From: SZUA-547 sp963669265
Lineage (GTDB): Bacteria > Pseudomonadota > Alphaproteobacteria > Rhodobacterales > Rhodobacteraceae
Assembly (NCBI GenBank): GCA_963669265.1
Contig: OY769916.1
Coordinates: 1,178,001 to 1,242,000, forward strand
Direction of reading: 5' to 3'
DNA length: 64,000 bases
Positions 41,829 to 54,289 of this stretch are shown in pieces. Numbering within the stretch: position 1 is the first letter of the stretch; each line of letters opens with the position of its first letter. The notes under the pieces are model-generated. The model did not search any database, was not told the origin of the DNA, and saw only the letters and a list, made by a program, of their open reading frames with translations. The position numbers were made by a program, and so were the translations under genes.

Positions 41829-42005
41829 GTCAATGATTTCAACCAGATGCGGGATCGAGGCGACCATTCCGCGGGTGGCGGGGGTGTCCTCCAACTCGCG
41901 GGTCTTGTGCATCTTGTTCAGGCCGAGACCGACCAGCGTCGCGCGCTGTTCGGCCGGGCGGCGGATCGGGCTGCCGATCTGCTTGACGACGATGGTTTTG
42001 GCCAT
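41817..42005 (-). CDS. rpmD: 50S ribosomal protein L30
   Basis: A 62-residue protein, MAKTIVVKQIGSPIRRP at the start and GLGLNKMHKTRELEDTPATR in the core, the normal bacterial L30. It lies 11 bp after rpsE and its stop lies within a perfect hairpin. Confidence 0.97.
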   Translation of the reverse strand: MAKTIVVKQIGSPIRRPAEQRATLVGLGLNKMHKTRELEDTPATRGMVASIPHLVEIIDERG

Positions 42006-42016
42006 GGGCTTGCTCC

Positions 42017-42562
42017 TTAAGCCTCCGCCTCAACCGGGGCTTCGTCCCGCTTGGGCAGAATGTCGGCGACCTTTTTGCCGCGGCGCGCGGCGACCATCCG
42101 GGGCGACAGCTCCTTGTTCAGGGCGTCGAACGTCGCGCGGATCATGTTGTAGGGGTTCTGCGAGCCGATCGACTTGGCGACCACGTCCTGCATGCCCACC
42201 ATCTCGAAAACAGCGCGCATCGGACCACCGGCGATGATCCCGGTGCCGGCCGGGGCGGAGCGAAGCACCACCTTGCCGGCGCCGTGACGCCCTTCGATGT
42301 CGTGATGCAGCGTGCGGCCTTCGCGCAGCGGCACCCGGATCATCTGGCGCTTGGCTTCCTCGGTCGCCTTGCGGATCGCCTCCGGCACCTCACGGGCCTT
42401 GCCCGAGCCAAAGCCGACGCGGCCTTTCTGGTCGCCGACGACGACCAGCGCGGCGAAGCCGAACCGCTTGCCGCCCTTAACCGTCTTCGAGACGCGGTTG
42501 ATGTGAACGAGGCGGTCGGAAAACTCCGAGTCGCGATCGCGATTGTCGTCTCTACGAGCCAT
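42017..42562 (-). CDS. rpsE: 30S ribosomal protein S5
   Basis: A 181-residue protein. The N-terminal double-stranded RNA-binding part has LVHINRVSKTVKGGKRFGFA and VVVGDQKGRVGFGSGKA; the C-terminal part has AGTGIIAGGPMRAVFE and NPYNMIRATFDAL. A short acidic tail (PVEAEA) is added. It affects decoding accuracy together with S4 and S12. Confidence 0.98.
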   Translation of the reverse strand: MARRDDNRDRDSEFSDRLVHINRVSKTVKGGKRFGFAALVVVGDQKGRVGFGSGKAREVPEAIRKATEEAKRQMIRVPLREGRTLHHDIEGRHGAGKVVLRSAPAGTGIIAGGPMRAVFEMVGMQDVVAKSIGSQNPYNMIRATFDALNKELSPRMVAARRGKKVADILPKRDEAPVEAEA

Positions 42563-42574
42563 TCGCCTCGCCTC

Positions 42575-42934
42575 CTAGAATTTCAGGCCGCCCTCACGGG
42601 CGGCGTCGGCGAGGGCTTTGACCTTGCCGTGAAAAAGATAACCGCCGCGATCGAAGAGCACCTCTTCGACACCGGCCGCCTTGGCGCGTTCGGCCAGCGC
42701 GGCGCCGACCTTGGCGGCGGCGTCCACGTTGTTCTTGCCGACGACGCCCAGCGCGCCTTCCAGGCTGGACGCCGAGGCCAGCGTGCGGCCCTGAACGTCG
42801 TCGATGACCTGCGCCGATATGTTCTTCGACGAGCGGAAGACCGACAGGCGCGGACGTCCCGCCGCGACCTTGCGCAGCTTGTTGCGGACCCGGAGGCGCC
42901 GCCGCTGAAACAGCGCGAGCTTTTTGTTCGCCAT
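42575..42934 (-). CDS. rplR: 50S ribosomal protein L18
   Basis: A 119-residue 5S rRNA-binding protein, RRRLRVRNKLRKVAAGRPRL then LSVFRSSKNISAQVIDD and the end FDRGGYLFHGKVKALADAAR. The ATG at 42934 gives the standard N-terminus; further upstream the open frame overlaps rplF. Confidence 0.97.
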   Translation of the reverse strand: MANKKLALFQRRRLRVRNKLRKVAAGRPRLSVFRSSKNISAQVIDDVQGRTLASASSLEGALGVVGKNNVDAAAKVGAALAERAKAAGVEEVLFDRGGYLFHGKVKALADAAREGGLKF

Positions 42935-42944
42935 GATGCGCCCC

Positions 42945-43478
42945 TTACTTCTTCTTGCCTTCCTTGCGGAAGATATATTCATCTTTGTATTTGACGCCCT
43001 TGCCCTTGTAGGGCTCCGGCGGACGCCATTCGCGGATCTCGGCGGCCACCTGACCAACGACCTGACGGTCGATGCCGGTGATCTCCACCTGCGTCGGCTT
43101 CGGCGTCTTGACCTCGACCCCGTCCGGGATCTGATACTCGACGTCGTGGCTGTAGCCGAGCGACAGTTTCAGGGTCTTGCCCTGGGCCTGCGCGCGGTAA
43201 CCGACGCCGACGATCTCAAGCTCTTTCTTGAAACCCTCAGAGACGCCGGTGACGAGGTTCTGGAGCACCGTGCGGGTCATTCCCCACTGCTGCCGGGACC
43301 GCTTGGACTGGCCGCGCGGCTTCACCGTCAGCGCGTTGTCTTCAATCGCCAGATCGACATCGTCGGTGGCTTTGAAGGCGAGCACGCCCTTGGGGCCCTT
43401 GACCTCGACGCTCTGACCCGAGATCGCCGCGGTCACGCCGCTGGGCATCTCAACGGGTCGTTTTCCGATACGGGACAT
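42945..43478 (-). CDS. rplF: 50S ribosomal protein L6
   Basis: A 177-residue protein with two related domains: MSRIGKRPVEMPSGVTAAI at the start and the signature PEPYKGKGVKYKDEYIFRK near the end. It sits near the factor-binding site of the large subunit. Confidence 0.98.
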   Translation of the reverse strand: MSRIGKRPVEMPSGVTAAISGQSVEVKGPKGVLAFKATDDVDLAIEDNALTVKPRGQSKRSRQQWGMTRTVLQNLVTGVSEGFKKELEIVGVGYRAQAQGKTLKLSLGYSHDVEYQIPDGVEVKTPKPTQVEITGIDRQVVGQVAAEIREWRPPEPYKGKGVKYKDEYIFRKEGKKK

Positions 43479-43491
43479 GTCTCAGCCCTCC

Positions 43492-43890
43492 TCAGAATAC
43501 GGTGCACAGGACTTCGCCGCCGACATTGTCGGTGCGAGCCTGATTGTCGGACATGACGCCCTTGGGGGTGGAGACGATGGCGACGCCAAGGCCGTTGCGG
43601 ACCGACGGCAGCTCGCCGACGCCCGAATAGACCCGGCGGCCCGGCTTCGAGACGCGCTTCAGCTCACGAATGACCGGCGCGCCGTCATAGTATTTCAGCG
43701 AGATCTCATACTCGTTGAAACCCTTGGCGGAGGTCGCCTTCTCGTATCCGCGGATATAGCCCTCGGACTCGAGCACGTCGAGAACCCAGCCGCGCAGCTT
43801 CGAGGCCGGGGTGCGAACGGTCGATTTCTTCCGCATCTGCGCATTGCGGATGCGGGTCAGCATATCGCCGAGAGGATCAGTCATAGACAT
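43492..43890 (-). CDS. rpsH: 30S ribosomal protein S8
   Basis: A 132-residue protein, SMTDPLGDMLTRIRNAQMRK at the start and the signature GLGVAIVSTPKGVMSDNQAR near the end. In E. coli S8 represses translation of the spc operon at rplE; whether that holds here is not visible. Confidence 0.98.
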   Translation of the reverse strand: MSMTDPLGDMLTRIRNAQMRKKSTVRTPASKLRGWVLDVLESEGYIRGYEKATSAKGFNEYEISLKYYDGAPVIRELKRVSKPGRRVYSGVGELPSVRNGLGVAIVSTPKGVMSDNQARTDNVGGEVLCTVF

Positions 43891-43900
43891 ATCTAACTCC

Positions 43901-44206
43901 TCACCAGCTCGACTTGACCATGCCCGGAACCTGGCCGACGGAGGCGAGGTCGCGGAGCGCGATACGGCTCATCTTGAGCTTGCGGTAATAGGCGCGCGGA
44001 CGGCCCGAGACCTCGCAGCGGTTGCGAAGGCGGGTCGCGGAGCTGTTGCGCGGCAGCTTGGCGAGTTTCAGGCGCGCCTTGAAACGCTCTTCCATCGGAA
44101 GGCTCTCATCCGAGGCGATCGCTTTCAGGCTCTCACGCTTGGCGGCGTATTTCTTCACCAAGCGCTCACGGTTCTTCTGTTTCTGTACGGCGCTAGCTTT
44201 GGCCAT
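43901..44206 (-). CDS. rpsN: 30S ribosomal protein S14
   Basis: A 101-residue protein of the longer zinc-independent type: it lacks the CxxC pairs of the short form. Core ERFKARLKLAKLPRNSSATR and end GRPRAYYRKLKMSRIALRDL are standard. Confidence 0.97.
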   Translation of the reverse strand: MAKASAVQKQKNRERLVKKYAAKRESLKAIASDESLPMEERFKARLKLAKLPRNSSATRLRNRCEVSGRPRAYYRKLKMSRIALRDLASVGQVPGMVKSSW

Positions 44207-44229
44207 CTTTCAATATCCTCCGTTCGCCG

Positions 44230-44779
<550 letters not shown>

Positions 44780-44787
<8 letters not shown>

Positions 44788-45094
44788 CGAGAACCTCCCC
44801 CGATTTCTTGGCGAAGCGGACCTTCTTGCCGTCGACCATCTTGAAGCCAACGCGCGTGGCGCCGCCCTCTTTGGGATCGACCAGAGCAAGGTTCGACAAC
44901 TGGATCGGAGCCGACTGCGGGACGCGGCCGCCCTGGCTGGTCTGGCTCTGGCGGGTGTGGCGGATCACGGTGTTTACGCCCGTGACGATCGCGCGGCCAT
45001 CCTTGGGCAGGACCTTCTCGATCTCGCCCTCTTTGCCGCGGTCGCGACCGGCCAGCACGACGACCTTGTCGCCCTTTTTCAGTTTCGCGGCCAT
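44780..45094 (-). CDS. rplX: 50S ribosomal protein L24
   Basis: A 104-residue protein with the KOW motif KLKKGDKVVVLAGRDRGKEG and the signature GVNTVIRHTRQSQTSQGG. The ATG at 45094 shares one base with the rplN stop and has GGAGG 7 nt upstream. It helps begin assembly of the large subunit. Confidence 0.97.
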
Positions 45095-45462
45095 CACAGC
45101 ACCTCCGGCGCGAGCGAAATGATCTTCATGAAGTTTTTCGCGCGCAACTCACGAACCACCGGCCCGAAGATACGGGTGCCGATCGGCTCAAGGTTGTTGT
45201 TGAGGATGACGGCGGCGTTGCGATCAAAGCGGATCGAGCTGCCGTCCTCGCGGCGGACTTCCTTGGCGGTGCGCACGACGACGGCTTTACGCACATCGCC
45301 CTTTTTCACGCGGCCGCGGGGAATCGCCTCTTTGACCGAAACGACGATGACGTCGCCGACGCCGGCGTATTTGCGCTTCGCGCCGCCGAGCACCTTGATG
45401 CACTGGACACGTCGCGCGCCGGAGTTGTCGGCGACGTCCAGATTGGTCTGCATCTGGATCAT
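45094..45462 (-). CDS. rplN: 50S ribosomal protein L14
   Basis: A 122-residue protein, MIQMQTNLDVADNSGARRVQ and later RFDRNAAVILNNNLEPIGTR, the standard L14. After the upstream rpsQ there is a 75-bp gap with a small CCGGTT/AACCGG stem. Confidence 0.98.
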   Translation of the reverse strand: MIQMQTNLDVADNSGARRVQCIKVLGGAKRKYAGVGDVIVVSVKEAIPRGRVKKGDVRKAVVVRTAKEVRREDGSSIRFDRNAAVILNNNLEPIGTRIFGPVVRELRAKNFMKIISLAPEVL

Positions 45463-45537
45463 GCGGTTTCTCCCGACCTGGGGTTATCGCCCTTCTGGCT
45501 CAACCCCGGTTTCGATGAACCGGAAAGTCGTTGACGA

Positions 45538-45780
45538 TTACGCCTCAGCGGCGTCGGTCACGACCTCCCAGCGTTTGTTTTTCGAGATCGGCGCGCATTC
45601 CTGGATGCGGACGACGTCACCGTTCTTGAAGGCGTTCTCAGCGTCATGCGCCCGATACTTCTTGGTCTGGCGCACGGTTTTCTTCATCACCGGGTGCGTG
45701 AAGCGACGCTCGACGAGAACCGTGATGGTCTTGTCGTTCTGATCGCCCACAACCTTGCCCTGGAGGATTCGCTTCGGCAT
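45538..45780 (-). CDS. rpsQ: 30S ribosomal protein S17
   Basis: An 80-residue OB-fold protein, MPKRILQGKVVGDQNDKTIT and later GDVVRIQECAPISKNKRW, the family signature. Normal length. Confidence 0.97.
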   Translation of the reverse strand: MPKRILQGKVVGDQNDKTITVLVERRFTHPVMKKTVRQTKKYRAHDAENAFKNGDVVRIQECAPISKNKRWEVVTDAAEA

Positions 45781-45795
45781 TGGTTTATCCCCGGA

Positions 45796-46002
45796 TCACT
45801 CTTCAGCTGCCGCAGCGGCGGCCTTTTCGTTCAAAATCGTCTTCACGCGCGCCGCGTCACGACGGGCGTTGCGCATGGCGGCGGTGTTCTCCACCTGGCC
45901 GGTCGCGGCCTGGAAGCGGAGGTTAAAGCTCGCCTTTTTCAGCGTCGCCAGCTCCTCTCGGAGCTGATCCGGCGTTTTATCGCGCAGCTCAGCGGCCTTC
46001 AT
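45796..46002 (-). CDS. rpmC: 50S ribosomal protein L29
   Basis: A 68-residue helical hairpin protein: AAELRDKTPDQLREELATLK and FNLRFQAATGQVENTAAMRN. A short Ala/Glu tail is added. It lies by the peptide exit of the large subunit. Confidence 0.96.
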   Translation of the reverse strand: MKAAELRDKTPDQLREELATLKKASFNLRFQAATGQVENTAAMRNARRDAARVKTILNEKAAAAAAEE

Positions 46003-46100
46003 GGCGGCTATTCCTTCAGCATCCGGCGCCGGAGCGATCCCCAGCGCCTAAGTTCCAAAACGAAATGGGCCCGGCCCCGCCCAAATAACGGAGCCAAGCC

Positions 46101-46514
46101 TCACCAATCTTCGCGCGTGACGAAACGGCACTTCACCGGCAGTTTCATAGCCGCCAGACGAAGGGCCTCCTTTGCCACAACCTCATTAACGCCGTCAATC
46201 TCAAACATCACGCGGCCGGGCTTAACTTTCGCAGCCCAATACTCGACCGAACCCTTGCCCTTACCCATGCGAACCTCGGTCGGCTTCTGGGTGACCGGGA
46301 CATCGGGAAAGATGCGGATCCAGACGCGGCCCTGACGTTTCATATGACGCGTCATGGCGCGGCGCGCGGCTTCGATCTGACGCGCGGTGACGCGCTCAGG
46401 CTCGGTCGCCTTCAGGCCATACTGGCCAAAGTTCAGCTTCGATCCGCCCTTGGCTTCGCCGCGGATGCGGCCCTTGTGAAGCTTGCGGAATTTCGTGCGC
46501 TTCGGCGAAAGCAT
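46101..46514 (-). CDS. rplP: 50S ribosomal protein L16
   Basis: A 137-residue protein: MLSPKRTKFRKLHKGRIRG, VTARQIEAARRAMTRHMKRQ and GKGKGSVEYWAAKVKPG, all standard. The conserved Arg 81 region hydroxylated by RoxA/YcfD in some species (VRMGKGKG) is intact. A 98-bp gap without a gene separates it from rpmC. Confidence 0.98.
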   Translation of the reverse strand: MLSPKRTKFRKLHKGRIRGEAKGGSKLNFGQYGLKATEPERVTARQIEAARRAMTRHMKRQGRVWIRIFPDVPVTQKPTEVRMGKGKGSVEYWAAKVKPGRVMFEIDGVNEVVAKEALRLAAMKLPVKCRFVTREDW

Positions 46515-46535
46515 TGTTCAGACTCCCTTGCCCGA

Positions 46536-47249
46536 TCAGCGCCGAGGACGACCGCCGCCCGAAGGCCGGCCGCCGCTCTCGTTCAGCTCTGTCTGACGAC
46601 GATCATGCGCCTCCGGATCGTGCTCCATGATCTCGCCCTTGAAGATCCAGACCTTGATGCCGCAAATGCCATAGGCGGTTTTCGCCTCGGCATGCGCGTA
46701 ATCAATGTCGGCGCGCAGCGTGTGCAGCGGCACACGACCCTCGCGATACCATTCGGTACGCGCGATCTCCGCGCCGCCCAGACGGCCGGCGGCGTTGATG
46801 CGGATGCCCTGCGCGCCCATGCGCATGGCGTTCTGCACCGCGCGCTTCATGGCGCGGCGGAACGCGACGCGGCGCTCAAGCTGCTGGGCGATGTTCTCAG
46901 CCACCAGCTGGGCGTCGACCTCGGGCTTGCGCACCTCGACGATGTTGAGATGCAGCTCGGAATCGGTCAGGTTGGCGACTTCCTTGCGCAGGTTCTCAAT
47001 ATCAGCGCCCTTCTTGCCGATGATCACGCCCGGACGCGCGGTGTGGATCGTCACCCGGCACTTGCGGTGCGGGCGCTCGATCACGACGCGGCTGATGCCG
47101 GCCTGACCCGCGCGCTTCTTGATGAAGTCGCGGATCTTCAGATCCTCGTGCAGCAGCTCGCCATACTCATTGGTGTTGGCGAACCAGCGGCTGTCCCAAG
47201 TACGGTTGACGCCCAGGCGCAGACCGATCGGATTGACTTTATGACCCAT
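46536..47249 (-). CDS. rpsC: 30S ribosomal protein S3
   Basis: A 237-residue protein: MGHKVNPIGLRLGVNRTWDS, the KH domain GVIIGKKGADIENLRKEVAN, and GRLGGAEIARTEWYREGRVP. It lines the mRNA entry tunnel. The tail (NESGGRPSGGGRPRR) is Gly/Arg-rich. It starts on the last base of the rplV stop. Confidence 0.98.
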   Translation of the reverse strand: MGHKVNPIGLRLGVNRTWDSRWFANTNEYGELLHEDLKIRDFIKKRAGQAGISRVVIERPHRKCRVTIHTARPGVIIGKKGADIENLRKEVANLTDSELHLNIVEVRKPEVDAQLVAENIAQQLERRVAFRRAMKRAVQNAMRMGAQGIRINAAGRLGGAEIARTEWYREGRVPLHTLRADIDYAHAEAKTAYGICGIKVWIFKGEIMEHDPEAHDRRQTELNESGGRPSGGGRPRR

Positions 47250-47629
47250 TACGCCTGCTCCTCGACCTGACGAACCTTGATAGTCAACTGGCTGAAAGGC
47301 TTGAGAATTTTGCCAAAACGGCCACGCGCGCGCGGACGGCCGCGCTTCATGACCAGGTTCTTGCCGACCCAGGCTTCGGCGACGATCAGCTCGTCGACAT
47401 CCAGCCCGTGGTTGTTCTCGGCGTTGGCGATCGCGGACTGGAGCGTCTTTTTGACGTCCTGCGCGATGCGCTTTTTCGAGAAGGTGAGCTCGTTCAGCGC
47501 TTCGCCGACGCTCTTGCCGCGAATCTGCGCGGCGACGAGGTTCAGTTTCTGCGGGCTGACGCGCATCAAACGGTTCACAGCCATCGCCTCATTCTCGGCG
47601 ACGCGGCGTGGATTTGGTCCCTTGCCCAT
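47249..47629 (-). CDS. rplV: 50S ribosomal protein L22
   Basis: A 126-residue exit-tunnel protein: VSPQKLNLVAAQIRGKSVGE, ANAENNHGLDVDELIVAEAW and KRGRPRARGRFGKILKPFSQ; the beta-hairpin that reaches into the tunnel (MKRGRPRARGR) is normal. Confidence 0.98.
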   Translation of the reverse strand: MGKGPNPRRVAENEAMAVNRLMRVSPQKLNLVAAQIRGKSVGEALNELTFSKKRIAQDVKKTLQSAIANAENNHGLDVDELIVAEAWVGKNLVMKRGRPRARGRFGKILKPFSQLTIKVRQVEEQA

Positions 47630-47634
47630 ATCAA

Positions 47635-47913
47635 TTACCTCCGCTTCGCCTTCTTGTCGGCGGCGTGGCCGTAATAGGTGCGGGTCGGCGAGAACTCGCC
47701 GAATTTGTGACCGATCATGTCCTCGGTGATGTTCACCGGGATATGCTTCTGGCCGTTATAGACGCCAAAAGTGAGACCAACGAACTGCGGCAGGATCGTG
47801 CTCCTGCGCGACCAGATCTTGATGACCTCATTGCGCCCAGAATCCCGAGACTTCTCGGCTTTCTTGAGCACATGGGCGTCGACGAACGGGCCTTTCCATA
47901 CGGAACGGGGCAT
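47635..47913 (-). CDS. rpsS: 30S ribosomal protein S19
   Basis: A 92-residue head protein: MPRSVWKGPFVDAHVLKKAE, and the signature DMIGHKFGEFSPTRTYYGHA. It is only 5 bp from rplV. Confidence 0.98.
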   Translation of the reverse strand: MPRSVWKGPFVDAHVLKKAEKSRDSGRNEVIKIWSRRSTILPQFVGLTFGVYNGQKHIPVNITEDMIGHKFGEFSPTRTYYGHAADKKAKRR

Positions 47914-47928
47914 CTGTCTCTCTCTCCC

Positions 47929-48768
47929 TTACCGCTTGCCTTTGCGGACGTGGCGGCTCCGCAGAATGTATTTGTCGGTGGCCTTGTTGGAACGCGTCTT
48001 GCGCCCCTTCGTGGGCTTGCCCCACGGGGTCACCGGGTGACGGCCGCCGCTGGTGCGGCCTTCGCCGCCGCCATGCGGGTGATCGATCGGGTTCATCGCG
48101 ACGCCGCGCACCGCAGGGCGCTTGCCGTAGTGACGAACGCGGCCGGCCTTGCCGAGATTCTGGTTCGAGTTGTCCGGGTTTGACACCGCGCCGACGGTCG
48201 CCATGCATTCCTGCCGGACGATCCGAAGCTCGCCGGAGGAGAGGCGCAGCTGCGCATAGCCGCCGTCGCGTCCCACGAACTGGGCGTAGGCCCCCGCGGC
48301 GCGCGCGATCTGACCGCCCTTGCCCGGCTTCAGCTCGATATTGTGGATGATCGTGCCGATCGGCATGCCGGAAAGCGGCATGGCGTTGCCCGGCTTGACG
48401 TCCACTTTGGCGCCGGCCTCGATCTTGTCGCCAACGCCCAGGCGCTGCGGCGCGATCACATAAGCCTTTTCGCCGTCCTCATATTTTACGAGGGCGATGA
48501 ACGCGGTCCGGTTGGGATCGTATTCGATCCGCTCGACCGTCGCGGGAACGTTCCACTTACGCCGTTTGAAGTCGACGATGCGATAGAGCCGCTTGGCCCC
48601 GCCGCCGCGCCGGCGCGCCGTGATCCGTCCCGTGTTGTTCCGGCCGCCCTTTTTCGTCAGACCCTGCGTCAGAGTCTTTTCGGGGCGCCCTTTCCACAGC
48701 TCGGAACGGTCGATCAGAACCAGCCCGCGCTGGCCCGGCGTCGTTGGATTGAATGATTTCAACGCCAT
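47929..48768 (-). CDS. rplB: 50S ribosomal protein L2
   Basis: A 279-residue protein central to peptidyl transferase assembly. The OB-fold and SH3 parts are present, with IEYDPNRTAFIALVKYEDG, and the C-terminal signature VRGVAMNPIDHPHGGGEGRT containing the conserved His. It ends KYILRSRHVRKGKR. Confidence 0.98.
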   Translation of the reverse strand: MALKSFNPTTPGQRGLVLIDRSELWKGRPEKTLTQGLTKKGGRNNTGRITARRRGGGAKRLYRIVDFKRRKWNVPATVERIEYDPNRTAFIALVKYEDGEKAYVIAPQRLGVGDKIEAGAKVDVKPGNAMPLSGMPIGTIIHNIELKPGKGGQIARAAGAYAQFVGRDGGYAQLRLSSGELRIVRQECMATVGAVSNPDNSNQNLGKAGRVRHYGKRPAVRGVAMNPIDHPHGGGEGRTSGGRHPVTPWGKPTKGRKTRSNKATDKYILRSRHVRKGKR

Positions 48769-48811
48769 CTTGCTGTCTTCCGCTTCACTGTTTTCTGTCC
48801 GTCCCGGCCGA

Positions 48812-49111
48812 TCACTTCAGACCGGTCGTGACGTCGATCATGTTGCCCTCTTCGAGGGTCACATAGGCTTTCTTCACGTCGCGCCGGACGCCCGGCTTGC
48901 CGCGAAAACGTTTCGTCTTGCCCTTGGTCAGAACGGTGTTGACCGCCTTGACCTTGACCTTGAACACGCTCTCGACCGCTTCCTTGATCAGCGGCTTGGA
49001 GGCGTCCTTGGCGACTTCGAACACGACCGCATTGGCCTCGGAGGCCATGGTCGCCTTCTCGGTGATGACCGGGCGACGGATCACGTCGTAAAGATCATGC
49101 TTCACGCTCAT
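48812..49111 (-). CDS. rplW: 50S ribosomal protein L23
   Basis: A 99-residue protein at the tunnel exit, where trigger factor and SRP dock: LYDVIRRPVITEKATMASEA, VFEVAKDASKPLIKEAVESV and GVRRDVKKAYVTLEEGNMID. Its ATG overlaps the rplD stop by 4 bp. Confidence 0.97.
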   Translation of the reverse strand: MSVKHDLYDVIRRPVITEKATMASEANAVVFEVAKDASKPLIKEAVESVFKVKVKAVNTVLTKGKTKRFRGKPGVRRDVKKAYVTLEEGNMIDVTTGLK

Positions 49112-49728
49112 TTCAGCCGCGCCTCCAGCGCTTCAACCGCCGCCCTGGTCAGGACCAGCGTGTCCAGGCGCAGGATGTCGTACACATTCGCGCCCGCGCT
49201 CGCCATCACCTGTACGCCCGGCAAGTTGCTCGAGGCGCGCTTGATGTTCTCGTCCACCTCGGGCCCGTCGATGATCAGCGCCTTGTCGAGGCCAAGCTTG
49301 CCCAGTTTCTCAACCAGACCCTTGGTCTTCGGCGCGTCCAGCTTCGCATCCTCGAGCACCACCAGCGCGTTCTCACGCAGTTTCGCCGAAAGCGCATGCT
49401 TCAGGCCGAGGGCGCGCACCTTCTTCGGCAGGCCATGGGCGTGGCTGCGAACAACCGGACCCTTGGCGGTGCCGCCGTGACGGAACTGCGCCACGTTGCG
49501 ATCGCCGTGACGCGCGCCGCCGGTGCCCTTCTGACGATAGATCTTCTTCGTCGAGTAGGAGACTTCGGAACGGCCGCGAGTCTTGTGCGTGCCCGCCTGC
49601 CGTTTGGCCAGCTGCCAGCGCACGACGCGCTGCAGGATGTCCGCGCGCGGCTCAAGGCCGAACACCTCGTCCGACAACTCGATCGACCCCGCCTTGTCGG
49701 CGTCGAGGTTCAGGATATCGGTCTGCAT
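49108..49728 (-). CDS. rplD: 50S ribosomal protein L4
   Basis: A 206-residue protein: an N-terminal globular part, the long loop RGRSEVSYSTKKIYRQKGTG, then GARHGDRNVAQFRHGGTAKG that enters the tunnel, and LDTLVLTRAAVEALEARLK at the end. In E. coli L4 controls its own operon by attenuation. The ATG at 49728 shares one base with the rplC stop. Confidence 0.97.
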   Translation of the reverse strand: MQTDILNLDADKAGSIELSDEVFGLEPRADILQRVVRWQLAKRQAGTHKTRGRSEVSYSTKKIYRQKGTGGARHGDRNVAQFRHGGTAKGPVVRSHAHGLPKKVRALGLKHALSAKLRENALVVLEDAKLDAPKTKGLVEKLGKLGLDKALIIDGPEVDENIKRASSNLPGVQVMASAGANVYDILRLDTLVLTRAAVEALEARLK

Positions 49729-50474
49729 CACTCAGCCCCCTCGGTCGGCGCTTCGGCCGTAGGCTCCGCCGCGGCGACGGGCGCTTCGACAGCCTCCGCC
49801 GCGGCGCGGATCGCCGCCGGCAATGGAAGGCCCTCAGGCGCCGCGCGCTTGACCGCGTCGCGGATCGTCACCCAGCCGCCTTTCGAGCCCGGCACCGCGC
49901 CCTTGACCATGATCAGGCCGCGATCGGCGTCGGTCTTGACCACTTCCAGGTTCTGCACGGTGACCCGCGTCGAGCCCATATGGCCGGCCATCTTCTTACC
50001 TTTGAACACGCGGCCCGGATCCTGACACTGACCGGTCGAACCGTGCGAACGGTGTGAGATCGACACGCCGTGCGTGGCGCGCAGGCCGCCGAAGTTCCAG
50101 CGCTTCATGGCGCCGGCGAAGCCTTTCCCGATGCTGGTTCCAGCCACGTCCACATACTGGCCCGGCAGGTAATGCTCAGCGGTGATTTCGGCCCCGATCT
50201 CGATCAGGTTCTCCGGCGCGACGCGGAACTCGACCACTTTGCGCTTCGGCTCGACCTTGGCGACCGCGAAATGCCCGCGCATGGGCTTCGACACGTTCTT
50301 CGCCTTGGCCGCGCCGGCGCCGAGCTGCACGGCGCTATAGCCGTCCCGCTCGTCGGTCCGCTGCGCGACGACCTGCAGATTTTCCAACTGCAGCACGGTG
50401 ACAGGGATCTGCCGTCCGTCCTCAGTGAACAGCCGGGTCATGCCCAGCTTTTTCGCTATGACTCCAGAGCGCAT
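49728..50474 (-). CDS. rplC: 50S ribosomal protein L3
   Basis: A 248-residue protein: MRSGVIAKKLGMTRLFTEDG, WNFGGLRATHGVSISHRSHG and GRVFKGKKMAGHMGSTRVTV, with the Gln (GSTGQ) that PrmB methylates. The C-terminal 40 residues are an Ala/Glu/Pro-rich extension (AAAEPTAEAPTEGAE) absent from E. coli L3. GAGGGGG precedes the chosen ATG. Confidence 0.97.
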   Translation of the reverse strand: MRSGVIAKKLGMTRLFTEDGRQIPVTVLQLENLQVVAQRTDERDGYSAVQLGAGAAKAKNVSKPMRGHFAVAKVEPKRKVVEFRVAPENLIEIGAEITAEHYLPGQYVDVAGTSIGKGFAGAMKRWNFGGLRATHGVSISHRSHGSTGQCQDPGRVFKGKKMAGHMGSTRVTVQNLEVVKTDADRGLIMVKGAVPGSKGGWVTIRDAVKRAAPEGLPLPAAIRAAAEAVEAPVAAAEPTAEAPTEGAE

Positions 50475-50487
50475 ATCCACGGCCCCC

Positions 50488-50796
50488 TCAGAGTTTGATC
50501 TCGACATCGACGCCGGCGGCGAGGTCGAGCTTCATCAGCGCGTCCACCGTCTGCGGCGTCGGGTCGACAATGTCCAAAAGCCGCTTATGCGTGCGGATTT
50601 CAAACTGTTCACGGCTCTTCTTGTCGACATGCGGACCACGAAGAACGGTGAACTTTTCAATTTTGGTCGGCAGCGGAATCGGTCCGCGCACCTGTGCGCC
50701 GGTCCGCTTGGCCGTATTCACGATCTCGGACGCGCTGGTGTCCAGCACGCGATGATCGAAGGCCTTAAGCCGGATCCGTATGTTCTGACCTTGCAT
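50488..50796 (-). CDS. rpsJ: 30S ribosomal protein S10
   Basis: A 102-residue protein: MQGQNIRIRLKAFDHRVLD, VRGPIPLPTKIEKFTVLRGP and HVDKKSREQFEIRTHKRLLD, which also serves NusB-dependent antitermination. It is the first gene of the S10 operon. Only about 30 bp separate its ATG from the terminator T-run after tuf. Confidence 0.98.
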   Translation of the reverse strand: MQGQNIRIRLKAFDHRVLDTSASEIVNTAKRTGAQVRGPIPLPTKIEKFTVLRGPHVDKKSREQFEIRTHKRLLDIVDPTPQTVDALMKLDLAAGVDVEIKL

Positions 50797-50826
50797 GGCT
50801 CGCCTCTCGGGATCGCCGTCTCATTC

Positions 50827-50863
50827 AAAAAATATCGCCGGCCCGGAAGACCCTGGGCCGGCG
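50827..50863 (-). terminator. intrinsic terminator after tuf
   Basis: On the minus strand a perfect 9-bp GC stem CGCCGGCCC/GGGCCGGCG with a 10-base loop is followed after three bases by TTTTTT (50827-50832). It starts 15 bp after the tuf stop and ends the rpsL-rpsG-fusA-tuf transcript, or acts as a partial terminator before rpsJ. Confidence 0.87.
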
Positions 50864-50877
50864 GGTTTGGTGTTTGA

Positions 50878-52053
<1,176 letters not shown>

Positions 52054-52116
52054 TTTAACCCTCCGTCGTCTCGCTGGCGCCGCCCGTCAGAGGCGCGCCT
52101 TAAACTGTTGCTCAGA

Positions 52117-54258
<2,142 letters not shown>

Positions 54259-54289
54259 CGGTCCAGTTCCTGCTCTCAGCTAAGCCGCA

